Shown one piece after another: positions 1 through 7,406 of a stretch of DNA of 37,076 nucleotides. This DNA comes from Planctomycetia bacterium (GTDB lineage Bacteria; Planctomycetota; Phycisphaerae; Phycisphaerales; SM1A02), in contig SXUJ01000174.1 of the NCBI GenBank assembly GCA_005790565.1, positions 1 through 37,076 on the forward strand. Reading direction: 5' to 3'. Under the pieces are notes generated by a model. The model made no database searches and was not told where the DNA came from. It worked only from the letters and a program-made list of their open reading frames with translations. Within the stretch, counting starts at the first letter, position 1. Every line of letters begins with the position of its first letter. The position numbers were made by a program, and so were the translations under genes.

Positions 1-1
1 C

Positions 2-103
2 CCCGTCGAAGACCCGAAGTTCTATCAACAGTTTTTCGCGGCCTTCTCGAAGGCGATGTTCCTTGAGGCAGAGCAAGTGGATGTCGCAGCGCCGGGTGTG
101 TGA
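2..103 (+). CDS. C-terminal tail of an unidentified protein (partial)
   Basis: An open frame enters from the left edge and stops at TGA 101-103, giving 33 residues. The segment has an aromatic, helical look (KFYQQFFAAFSKAMFLEAEQ) followed by a short V/A/P-rich end. No start codon or domain is visible because the rest lies outside the window, and I do not recognise the family. It runs in the same direction as the helicase gene that starts 47 bp later, so the two may belong to one transcription unit. The next reading frame downstream is a plausible shadow, not a competitor. Confidence 0.5.
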   Translation, partial: PVEDPKFYQQFFAAFSKAMFLEAEQVDVAAPGV

Positions 104-150
104 GGGGTGTGGGGGCAGCGCTCGGGCGCTCGAGCTCATAGTCTGCCTGG

Positions 151-3100
151 ATGCCGGCGCATCGACGAATTCGAGTAAACGCTGCGGGACTCCCAGTCGA
201 TGGCCTCTACGACAGCGTCGTAGACGTGCGGCTTCACGAGTTGCTCGATCGTCTTCGCGGCAATGGAGTCGGAGTTGGAGTGCGCGACCTGCGACCTGGG
301 GACGGCCGACTCCTGGCGCGCGAAGTTGCCTCGGTTGTGATCAGTGCCATTGAAGAGCGCCTCAGTGGTTCACGGCAGGCGAGTGGGGAAGACATCGATG
401 TTGTGAACCAGCTTCTGCAGCTTCTTCGAATGACGCAAGATGAATCAGAGACAGCTCTCGACCGGATGCTCCCTCAGGTGCTCGAGAGCATCGGTCAGCT
501 GCCAAGCGCACATCCGCCAGAGTTGTCAGCACACGGTCTGCTCACTGGGCGCGAAGGCACTGACAACCTACTGTTCCAACTCAGACGCGAGCTCGCCTCG
601 TGCAACCGAGTTGACTGGCTTGTCTCGTTTATCAAGCTCGGTGGCGTCAAGATGCTTGAGTCGGACATCAAGGGGTTCCTTGGTCGCGGTGGCACAATGC
701 GCGTTGCCACAACTGCATACATGGGTGCGACTGATCCAGCGGCGATCGAGCTGCTCGCATCGATCTCGCGCGAGGCGGATCGACGACTCTCGATTCGGTT
801 TTCGCGCGAGGTCGAAGCGACTCGGCTGCATGCGAAGTCCTACATTCATCATCGCGAGAGCGGGTTCGGCAGCGCGTACATCGGATCCGCGAACCTATCG
901 CGCCCAGCGCTCACCGACGGACTCGAATGGGTCGTGCGGCTCTCGCAAGCCGCATCGCCAGGGCTCTGGACGAAGATCGAAGAGACATTCGAGCAGTGGT
1001 GGGGGGATAAAGAGTTTGAAGAGTATGGCCTTGATTCTGACCATCCAACTCACGCGCAGTTTCGAGAGCTCGTTGCGCGGGAGAAGGGAGCGGGCGCCGC
1101 CGCTCAGCAGGGCCAGCTCGATTCGCTGCCGATTTTTGATCTTCAGCCCAAGCCGTTTCAGCAAGCAATTCTCGAACGAATCGCAGTAGAGCGAGAAGCA
1201 CTTGGCCGCAAGAGACACCTGATCGTCGCTGCAACAGGAACAGGCAAGACCATGATTGCCGCATTCGACTATCGATCATTCGAAGCGTCGTTTCGTGTGC
1301 GGCATGGCCGCGCTCCCAGGATGCTCTATGTGGTTCATTCTGAGCGAATTCTTAGGCAAGCGCGTGCGATGTTCGCGCAAGTCATGCGCAATCTGAACTT
1401 CGGAGGACTCCTAGTTGGCGGCGAAGATGGACGGCCGTGCGATGCACTCTTCGCATCGATTCAATCATGGAACTCAAAGATCGGGACCAACTCGCTCGCG
1501 CCCGACTACTTCGATTATGTCATCGTCGACGAAGCCCACCACGGCGAAGCGAAGACGTGGAAGAAGCTGCTTGAGTGGATCACGCCAAAATCACTGCTCG
1601 GTTTGACGGCGACTCCCGAGCGCGCAGATGGCTCAGACATCACGCGCCATTTCGAGGACCGTACGACCGCAGAACTGCGGCTGCCAGACGCAATCGCGCG
1701 CCGATTGCTCGTGCCATTTCGATATTTCGGAGTGACCGATGAGATCGACCTTCGCGACGCTGCGCTCGTGACAGGTGGGCGGTACGTCATGGAGCGTGTC
1801 GAGCAGGCGTACATCGAGCGAGGCGACCCGTGGATCGAAGGAGTGCGTCGAGCGATCCATTCGTATGTTGCTGAGCCACTTCAGATGCGCGCAATCGGCT
1901 TCTGCGCAGGAGTCGCTCATGCGCGCATGCTCGCAGCAGTGTTTGAGCGTGCGCGGGAGAGCGCGGAAGCCGCCGGTCGTCGAGGAATGCGGGCGGCAGC
2001 ACTTGCGGGCGATGACTCGGTGGAGCGGCGCGACGAAGTCATCGGTCAATTGCGCCGAGGTGAACTGCAACTGCTCTTTGTCGCAGACTTGCTCAATGAG
2101 GGGGTCGACATTCCAGAGGTCGACACAGTGCTCTTCATGCGTCCGACGGACAGTCTTACGATCTTCTTGCAGCAACTTGGCCGCGGACTTCGACTCTGCG
2201 CGAAGACCAACAAAGAGTGTCTGACAGTGCTCGACTTCGTTGGTCAGTACCGGCGCGAGTTTCGATTTGCCGATCGACTGGACGCGTTGCTGACAGAGGC
2301 GGGGGTGTCGATCAAGACGCAGGTTGAGGATGGCTTCACGGCACTTCCGCCTGGCTGTTCGATCACGCTTGAGCCGATAGCGCGCAGGCGTGTGCTAGAA
2401 CACATTCAGGCGCAACTCGGTGGGAGGCGCGAGCAACTGATTGACTTGCTCCGTCAACTTCATGAGCGAATTGAGCGCACCCCGACGCAGTTGGAGTTTA
2501 TCGAAGCGACGGGCATCGATCCTCGGGAGATGTACTCGCATCGAAGAGATGCACGCTGGACCTACACAGGTCTCTTGCACAGCGCGGGTCTGGGGGCATC
2601 GCTCGCGAAGGTGGAGGCGCTGGAGCCATTCCCCGCCGGTCTTCGAGCAGTCGCGGCGCTCGACGATCGCAAACTCGCCGAGTTCGGCATCGAAATCCTC
2701 GACGCGCTGGACCGCGGCGAGTCACTCGCGACCGCGCTCATCGCAGATCGGCGGCTCGCGGTGTTGCTCGTGGGATTCGGCGACTCCGTGGCAAGAGAGG
2801 CGAATCTCAATCGGCCACCCTGCGCGCGAGACGTCATCAATGCGCTCGCTGCCAACGCTCCACTTCGGGCAGAGTTGCGCTCGCTGCTGCTTACAGTTGC
2901 TACGCGCGCACACACACTTTCAATCACACCATCGGTCCCGATTCCTGAGGGTGTGCCGCTGATGCTTCACCGCAGTTACACCACCGATCAAGTGTGCTCA
3001 GCCTTTGGCTGGGAGCCGGTCTGGCACTCAACCCAACAAGCAGGCGTGATGTGGATTCCAGAGCACAGCGCATATCTGATGCTGGTCACGCTTGACAAAG

Positions 3101-3420
3101 ATTCTGAGTCGTTCACCGAGCGCACCCGATACCGCGACTTCGCCATCACGCCGACCGAGTTTCACTGGCAGAGCCAATCAACAGCTCGGCCAAACACGGA
3201 TCTGGGAAGGCGGATTGTTGAGGCCAAGAATGGCGTCGGCACGATGTGGCTCTTCGTGCGTCACAGGAAGAAGGACGGTTCGCTCGGCACGCAGTCCTAC
3301 ACATTCATGGGGGCATTTCGTCCGACGAAGATCGAGGGGATGCACCCGATGAGTGTGACTGGCACACTCGCCAACGCGATGCCGCCCAAGCTCTTTGAAC
3401 TTGGTGCAAGGGCGAGGTAG
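151..3420 (+). CDS. PLD-like nuclease / DEAH helicase / DUF3427 protein
   Basis: This 1089-aa protein has the order PLD-like nuclease, superfamily 2 helicase, DUF3427. The phospholipase D-type motif HAKSYI (H227, K229) followed by GSANLS suggests a phosphodiesterase/nuclease active site. The helicase core shows Walker A ATGTGKT (about 361-367), a DEAH box (460-463), the motif III-like LTATPER, and a motif VI-like QQLGRGLRL (674-682). The C-terminal part from about residue 940 matches DUF3427 (SAFGW, then a YTFMG-containing end). Proteins of this design are usually 950-1100 aa and are commonly found in restriction or phage-defence neighbourhoods; a role in ATP-driven DNA recognition and cleavage is inferred. 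ATG 151 is taken because it precedes the conserved GLYDSVV start region, though no strong ribosome site is seen. A hairpin directly after the stop may end the transcript. Confidence 0.9.
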   Translation: MPAHRRIRVNAAGLPVDGLYDSVVDVRLHELLDRLRGNGVGVGVRDLRPGDGRLLAREVASVVISAIEERLSGSRQASGEDIDVVNQLLQLLRMTQDESETALDRMLPQVLESIGQLPSAHPPELSAHGLLTGREGTDNLLFQLRRELASCNRVDWLVSFIKLGGVKMLESDIKGFLGRGGTMRVATTAYMGATDPAAIELLASISREADRRLSIRFSREVEATRLHAKSYIHHRESGFGSAYIGSANLSRPALTDGLEWVVRLSQAASPGLWTKIEETFEQWWGDKEFEEYGLDSDHPTHAQFRELVAREKGAGAAAQQGQLDSLPIFDLQPKPFQQAILERIAVEREALGRKRHLIVAATGTGKTMIAAFDYRSFEASFRVRHGRAPRMLYVVHSERILRQARAMFAQVMRNLNFGGLLVGGEDGRPCDALFASIQSWNSKIGTNSLAPDYFDYVIVDEAHHGEAKTWKKLLEWITPKSLLGLTATPERADGSDITRHFEDRTTAELRLPDAIARRLLVPFRYFGVTDEIDLRDAALVTGGRYVMERVEQAYIERGDPWIEGVRRAIHSYVAEPLQMRAIGFCAGVAHARMLAAVFERARESAEAAGRRGMRAAALAGDDSVERRDEVIGQLRRGELQLLFVADLLNEGVDIPEVDTVLFMRPTDSLTIFLQQLGRGLRLCAKTNKECLTVLDFVGQYRREFRFADRLDALLTEAGVSIKTQVEDGFTALPPGCSITLEPIARRRVLEHIQAQLGGRREQLIDLLRQLHERIERTPTQLEFIEATGIDPREMYSHRRDARWTYTGLLHSAGLGASLAKVEALEPFPAGLRAVAALDDRKLAEFGIEILDALDRGESLATALIADRRLAVLLVGFGDSVAREANLNRPPCARDVINALAANAPLRAELRSLLLTVATRAHTLSITPSVPIPEGVPLMLHRSYTTDQVCSAFGWEPVWHSTQQAGVMWIPEHSAYLMLVTLDKDSESFTERTRYRDFAITPTEFHWQSQSTARPNTDLGRRIVEAKNGVGTMWLFVRHRKKDGSLGTQSYTFMGAFRPTKIEGMHPMSVTGTLANAMPPKLFELGARAR

Positions 3421-3421
3421 A

Positions 3422-3450
3422 GGGTTCTTCGATCCCCGCGAGAAGAACTC
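3422..3450 (+). terminator. terminator-like hairpin after the helicase gene
   Basis: Bases 3422-3430 pair with 3442-3450 (9 bp including one G-U pair) around an 11-nt loop. The hairpin begins two bases after the helicase stop codon. No T-run follows, so termination would be weak or factor-assisted. Confidence 0.45.
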
Positions 3451-3462
3451 CTCTGACAGTGT

Positions 3463-3897
3463 TCAACCCGCACTGATCGATTTTCGCAGTGCCTCGATTG
3501 TGGGTGCGCGCTCAGGTGCAACACCGGCCACCGCCCCTTGGAGGATGCCATCCGCCGTCATCGCTGCTGCACAGATGAGAGGGCTCTTCTCGTCGACGGC
3601 CACTGTGCGCGCGTTCTCAAGCGTCCGTACGAACTCGACCACGGCTCCGTACGCAGCTTGCCAGTCGACGGTCACGACATTGGCGATGTCACACCGCAGC
3701 AACTGCGCCCATGGTGTCGGATCGAGGATCGTGCAGAAACCATGTTGGAAGCGAACGACCCCCGCATCCGCCCACGCTGCAGCCGTGTCAGCGACGCAGC
3801 GGTAGGTGTAGCCAGTCGACTCAGCGACATCGCGGACGCAGAGACCGCGCGGATGATCAGCGCATGGCTCTACGCGAAGGGGGCGTAACCCGCGCAA
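3463..3897 (-). pseudogene. 5'-truncated winged-helix regulator-like gene
   Basis: The minus strand encodes about 144 residues with a helix-turn-helix/winged-helix pattern near its start (VRDVAESTGYTYRCVADTA, then AGVVRF). A second, helical part contains DWQAAYGAVVEFVRTLE. The frame is open only back to a TGA at 3928-3930 and holds no ATG or GTG before the HTH; the only candidate starts are TTG 3897 or rarer codons, with no ribosome site. The DNA-binding module therefore begins abruptly, which fits loss of the 5' end. It faces away from the riboswitch operon. The family resemblance is to small wHTH regulators often paired with nucleotidyltransferases, but I cannot name it. It could still be an intact small protein with a rare start. 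Confidence 0.45.
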
Positions 3898-3930
3898 GTG
3901 TTCGCGTGGGATGAGCGCGCAAAGTTCTCA

Positions 3931-3959
3931 TTGACTCGCCGTCGACACTGAGCTATCGT
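3931..3959 (+). promoter_or_regulatory. sigma-70-like promoter of the riboswitch operon
   Basis: TTGACT (3931-3936) and TATCGT (3954-3959) are separated by exactly 17 bp. A start 6-8 bases downstream would fall at about 3965-3967, which is where the first pairing strand of the riboswitch begins. That agreement between two independent signals makes the promoter credible. Confidence 0.75.
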
Positions 3960-3965
3960 CATCAA

Positions 3966-4071
3966 CGCATCCAGAGTCTCGGGCGGCCTCCATAAAGCCC
4001 GAGCAGCAACCGAGCCTAGCGATCTTCGCAGGGGCCACGGTGCTGAGGCCAGCCCTGAAGAGGGCGATGCG
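3966..4071 (+). promoter_or_regulatory. S-adenosylmethionine riboswitch, SAM-I/SAM-IV superfamily
   Basis: The aptamer folds in the S-box order. P1 is 3966-3971 with 4066-4071 (6 bp, perfect). The CAGAG joining segment (3972-3976) is followed by P2, 3978-3984 with 3997-4003 (7 bp). Next come the conserved CAGCAACC (4004-4011) and P3, which has a GCGA/TCGC hairpin at its tip. The GGTGCTGA segment (4039-4046) resembles the S-box GGTGCTAA. P4 is 4052-4056 with 4061-4065, with a GAAG loop. The P2 loop GGCCTC (3985-3990) is complementary to GAGGCC (4045-4050), giving a 6-bp pseudoknot. P2 lacks the internal kink-turn of classical SAM-I, so a SAM-IV or SAM-I/IV variant is likely. SAM binding would stabilise P1 and switch off the downstream genes, which include a SAM synthetase. 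Confidence 0.9.
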
Positions 4072-4112
4072 GCGTGGCGGTGCGATTGTTTGGCACGGCC
4101 CACAGCAAATCA

Positions 4113-4141
4113 GTTCCCCGCGTGAGGGAACGCACCCTTTT
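4113..4141 (+). terminator. candidate riboswitch expression-platform terminator
   Basis: GTTCCC (4113-4118) pairs with GGGAAC (4126-4131) around a 7-nt loop, and TTTT follows at 4138-4141 after GCACCC. The U-run is short, so the hairpin could be a weak intrinsic terminator. GGTGCG just after the aptamer (4079-4084) is complementary to CGCACC (4131-4136), which overlaps the terminator's last base and could serve as a competing pairing. It lies about 40 bases after the aptamer, as expected for an expression platform. Confidence 0.6.
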
Positions 4142-4160
4142 CAAGCTGGTTGCTTTCGAT

Positions 4161-4179
4161 GTCGTGGAGTCACGACATG
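4161..4179 (+). promoter_or_regulatory. hairpin holding a Shine-Dalgarno sequence next to an ATG
   Basis: GTCGTG (4161-4166) and CACGAC (4171-4176) form a perfect 6-bp stem with a GAGT loop, and ATG follows immediately at 4177. A GGAG ribosome site (4166-4169) sits at the stem-loop junction with a 7-nt spacing to that ATG. The arrangement suggests control of translation start. However, the frame opened by ATG 4177 is not the frame of the AAA+ gene downstream, so the real initiation site of the operon is uncertain. Confidence 0.5.
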
Positions 4180-4258
4180 AAGACCCGTTCAACAACCACC
4201 GTCACCACCGCAACTGAACAGTCGCGCGGGTCTCCTGCGCCAGCTCGGCCTGATTGGC

Positions 4259-5641
4259 ATGGAACAGATCGAGCCCATTGTGATCGCCGCGCTCGCTACT
4301 GGCGCGCCGATGCTGCTGATTGGTCCCCATGGCACAGCGAAGAGCTTGTTGCTCTGCCGTCTGTGTGAGGCACTCGGAATCACGTGGCGCCACTACAACG
4401 CGAGCCTTCTCAACTACGACGATCTCGTGGGGTACCCGCTTCCAGATGATCATGGGGGACTGCGATTCGTGCAGACTCCCGCCTCGATCTGGGATGCACA
4501 AGCTGTCTTCCTCGACGAGATCTCGAGGTGCCGTCCCGACATGCAGAATCGCCTCTTCTCGATCATTCACGAGAAGAAGGTGCAGGGGATGCCGATTGAA
4601 CGGTTGATCTACCGGTGGGCGGCGATGAATCCGCCGATCACGGCTGATGCCGATGGACAGGACGGCGACAACTACACAGGCAGCGAACCACTGGATGCCG
4701 CGCTCGCTGACCGATTCAGTTTCGTTGTGAGGGTGCCCCGTTGGCATTGGCTCAGTGAGTCGGACCGCGAAGCTGTCATCTCTGGTATCGACTCGCCGCT
4801 CTCGCGAGAGACCGCGGCCGCACTCGCCGAGCGTATTGAAACTGTGCGACGAGAAATCGATCTCGTCACTGCGGCGCTCGGCCCCGCAGTCACTCAGTAT
4901 GTGCGACTCATCGCAGAGCAGGCGGCACCCATGGAACTACCACTCAGCGGTCGCCGGGCAGCGATGCTCTACAGAAACATCATCGCCGTGCACGCGGCGC
5001 GGCTCGTCGATTCGCCATCGGCAGCTGCGAGCGACTCAGCCTGGATGGCGCTTGAAAACTCGATTCCGCACAGAGCAGAGGGGAAGGAGGTCCCGCGCGT
5101 TCGACTTCTCCTCGCACACAAGTCCGTGTGGGCGATGGCCTCCATGGAAAAGACGGACCCGCGGCGGCTTCTCATCTCTGAGCGTTGTCCGGTGCGGCGC
5201 GCGATCCGCGCGATGGGACTGGAAGGACTCTCAGGCACGGAGCTCTCTGCGTACATCGCCGATGGGCTCGCCGAAGCGCCCCCCGGCGCTCGGCACGCTC
5301 TCGCCGCGTTCGTCGTCAATTCTCCAGCTGCAGCGCGACTCAACGCGGCGGTCGCCGAGCAAGCGGCTGAACTCTCGGTCATGTCGTCAGTCGCGCAGAG
5401 TGTTTCAATCGCTGTTCTGGCGGGTGGTCAAGAGCACAGCGCGTGGCAAGAGATCGCCAAAGTTCTGGCCGCGCTTGCGCCGGACCATCACGAGACAATC
5501 GCGATCACGAATGTGCTCGCAGGGCTGTTCAATGAGAAGGTCATCAAGACTCCTGACGATGTCACGCGAGTACTCGAATCGTGGCGCGGTGTTCGGCGAC
5601 TATGCAAAGGCGCAGACACGCAACAGGGGTCATCCACATGA
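4259..5641 (+). CDS. MoxR-like AAA+ ATPase
   Basis: The 460-aa protein is a AAA+ ATPase of the MoxR/RavA type. Walker A is GPHGTAKS (22-29), Walker B is VFLDE (D86, E87), a sensor-1 region contains AAMNPP, and LADRF at about residue 150 marks the usual arginine-finger neighbourhood. Such ATPases work with VWA-domain partners to remodel or activate protein complexes, and a VWA partner is two genes downstream. ATG 4259 has no ribosome site. Homology-like sequence (LLRQLGLIGMEQIEP) begins about nine residues earlier in the same frame, which is open back to TGA 4178-4180 without an ATG or GTG. The good ATG at 4177 is in another frame, so a frameshift, a rare start or a sequence error is possible. 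The gene ends in an ATGA overlap with the next one. It is the first gene behind the SAM riboswitch. Confidence 0.88.
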   Translation: MEQIEPIVIAALATGAPMLLIGPHGTAKSLLLCRLCEALGITWRHYNASLLNYDDLVGYPLPDDHGGLRFVQTPASIWDAQAVFLDEISRCRPDMQNRLFSIIHEKKVQGMPIERLIYRWAAMNPPITADADGQDGDNYTGSEPLDAALADRFSFVVRVPRWHWLSESDREAVISGIDSPLSRETAAALAERIETVRREIDLVTAALGPAVTQYVRLIAEQAAPMELPLSGRRAAMLYRNIIAVHAARLVDSPSAAASDSAWMALENSIPHRAEGKEVPRVRLLLAHKSVWAMASMEKTDPRRLLISERCPVRRAIRAMGLEGLSGTELSAYIADGLAEAPPGARHALAAFVVNSPAAARLNAAVAEQAAELSVMSSVAQSVSIAVLAGGQEHSAWQEIAKVLAALAPDHHETIAITNVLAGLFNEKVIKTPDDVTRVLESWRGVRRLCKGADTQQGSST

Positions 5642-6039
5642 TTGGCGCGCGACCGACAGTCACTGTTTCGCACAAGGGAACGAACGGGTGCGACATCATC
5701 GCGGTGTCGTTCTCGATCGCACACGACATCCGCCGCCTGTGCGATCGTTGCGGCGTGCGCTACCGAGGCGATGCGCACGGGATCAATCAACTTCGTCGCA
5801 TCGCGATTGAGTGCTCAGATGCGTTGATGACGCTCCCTGCAGTCGCCGCGGTTGTCCCTCGGGAAAGGGGCGAGTACAGACCTGGCTTCAGCGACGATCC
5901 GCGACTTGTCATCGCCGTGCTCAGTCGCTGCTCGAAGAGCGTGTTCATTCGTGGCAAGTCACCCCTCCTGAGCAGCGAGATTCTCAACCGCCCCCTGGCG
6001 ATCGTGCTGCCGCGCGAGCATTCGGAGCAATCAGTATGA
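5638..6039 (+). CDS. orphan 133-aa protein between AAA+ and VWA genes
   Basis: ATG 5638 overlaps the stop of the AAA+ gene (ATGA) and its own stop overlaps the start of the VWA gene (ATGA), so it is translated as part of the operon. The protein has no signal peptide or membrane segment. Its N-terminal half carries a cysteine pair (LCDRCGVRYRGDAHG) that could bind metal, followed by helical sequence. The second half contains hydrophobic strands (RLVIAVLSRCSKSVF, PLAIVLPRE) suggestive of a small alpha/beta fold. I do not recognise a family. Its fixed place between the ATPase and the VWA protein suggests an adaptor or regulatory subunit of that machine, which is inference from position only. Confidence 0.75.
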   Translation: MIGARPTVTVSHKGTNGCDIIAVSFSIAHDIRRLCDRCGVRYRGDAHGINQLRRIAIECSDALMTLPAVAAVVPRERGEYRPGFSDDPRLVIAVLSRCSKSVFIRGKSPLLSSEILNRPLAIVLPREHSEQSV

Positions 6040-7406
6040 CAATCGCATGCGACTCACTCACCGACCGCATCTTTTCAACCCTTCCAGCAGGGCAGTACTG
6101 TTTGCCGGCGCTCATGCAGATCCTTGAGGTCGTCGAGAGCACGGCGGTTCCGAGTGCGGCAGTCGAATGCGCGTCGAGGCCGCGACTTTTCATCAACCCC
6201 CAGTTCGTCGCGAAGCATGCGCAGACACCGGAAAAGCTGCTCATGTTGGTGATGCATGAATTGCACCATGTGATGCTCGGTCACACCCGCCTCTATCAGC
6301 GCGTCAGCCAGGTCGACAATCTTGTCTTCGATGCGGTGATCAACGCGATGCTCTGTCGACTCATTCCCCAAGACGAGTACACCGCGCTGTTTCGAGACTT
6401 CTATAAATGGGGCCGATTTCCCGAGTGTTTCTTGCGCCCACCACCCAAATGGCACCCCTCGCACGGGAAGGTGACCCCACCGACGGCGCTCGCGAGCCGA
6501 AAGCACCAGCCCCTCTCGCAACTCTACTGCGCGCTGTATTCACCGACAGGCGCGACGTATCACGAGTTGCGTGAGGCGTTCACGAACTGCGGTGATGCAG
6601 CCCGCTTCGACCCACCGAAACTCTTGGGAGATCACACATCAGAGGGGAGTGGCTCATCGAGTGACGGAGAGCTTGATACCAGAACCCCCGCGCTCTTCGA
6701 TGAAATGCGGCGAATCACGAAGTCGTGGCCGACACCAGGGTTCGGGCGTGGTGGGCCAACCGCCCACGACCTCTTCGAGCGCGCTTGTCAGGTGCCCAGA
6801 AGCAACCGTCGCAGCCTCGAACTGATCTTGCGTCGAGTCGCAGCGTTCACTCAGTGTGCTGGTCGCACCGCGAAGGTCGACACAGTGGTCTCGCCACTCA
6901 CGACCCCAGTGCCGCACATAGATCGGCGAAGCGTGGTTCTCAAGGCGCTCGGAGGTCGCACGATTCTGTACCGCGCTGAGTGCCCGGTGAGGCGCGCGAC
7001 ACAGAAGCAACTGCGGGTTCATGTTTACCTGGATGTCTCAGGGAGCATCGGCAATCTCGTGGGACCGCTCTACGGCGCAGTGCTCGCTTGCCGCGAGATG
7101 GTGCATCCTACGATTCACCTCTTCTCAACGAAGGTCGCCGATGTCACGCTCGACGAACTCCGCCGTGGCGTCTGCAAGACAACGGGAGGAACATCGATCG
7201 AGTGCGTCGCGTCGCACATGGCGAAACACAGGGTGCGTCGTGCCGTGATCATCACCGATGGATTCGTTGGGGTGCCGACCGCCAACGCCGCGGCCGCGCT
7301 AAACGCTTGCACGGTGGGTGTTGCGATCCCTCCCGGAAACTCGAGTCGACGTGATCTCGGCGACTTCACCGATCACTGGATCAATCTCACGGAGATCACC
7401 ACATGA
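6036..7406 (+). CDS. putative metallopeptidase-VWA protein (DUF2201-like)
   Basis: The 456-aa protein has two parts. The N-terminal domain carries a zinc-peptidase-like motif HELHH (74-78) with a further His at 83, as in the putative metallopeptidase domain of DUF2201 proteins. The C-terminal part is a von Willebrand A domain with an intact MIDAS: DVSGS (333-337), GGTS and ITDG. This combination is known as a partner of MoxR-type ATPases. Whether the HExxH site is catalytic is unknown. ATG 6036 is chosen over earlier in-frame codons because it forms an ATGA overlap with the preceding stop and because the upstream frame duplicates the coding sequence of the preceding gene. Its stop overlaps the SAM synthetase start by the same ATGA pattern. 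The product is probably cytoplasmic, as no signal peptide is seen. Confidence 0.88.
   Translation: MTIACDSLTDRIFSTLPAGQYCLPALMQILEVVESTAVPSAAVECASRPRLFINPQFVAKHAQTPEKLLMLVMHELHHVMLGHTRLYQRVSQVDNLVFDAVINAMLCRLIPQDEYTALFRDFYKWGRFPECFLRPPPKWHPSHGKVTPPTALASRKHQPLSQLYCALYSPTGATYHELREAFTNCGDAARFDPPKLLGDHTSEGSGSSSDGELDTRTPALFDEMRRITKSWPTPGFGRGGPTAHDLFERACQVPRSNRRSLELILRRVAAFTQCAGRTAKVDTVVSPLTTPVPHIDRRSVVLKALGGRTILYRAECPVRRATQKQLRVHVYLDVSGSIGNLVGPLYGAVLACREMVHPTIHLFSTKVADVTLDELRRGVCKTTGGTSIECVASHMAKHRVRRAVIITDGFVGVPTANAAAALNACTVGVAIPPGNSSRRDLGDFTDHWINLTEITT

Noticed and set aside
3966-4071. Cobalamin, SAH or SAM-II riboswitch for the structured region
   Set aside because: The order P1, P2, CAGCAACC, P3, GGTGC and P4, together with the loop pseudoknot, fits only the SAM-I/SAM-IV superfamily.
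5811-6035. Extension of the VWA protein upstream of 6036
   Set aside because: It overlaps the 133-aa gene in another frame, and the ATGA junction at 6036 fits the pattern of the operon.
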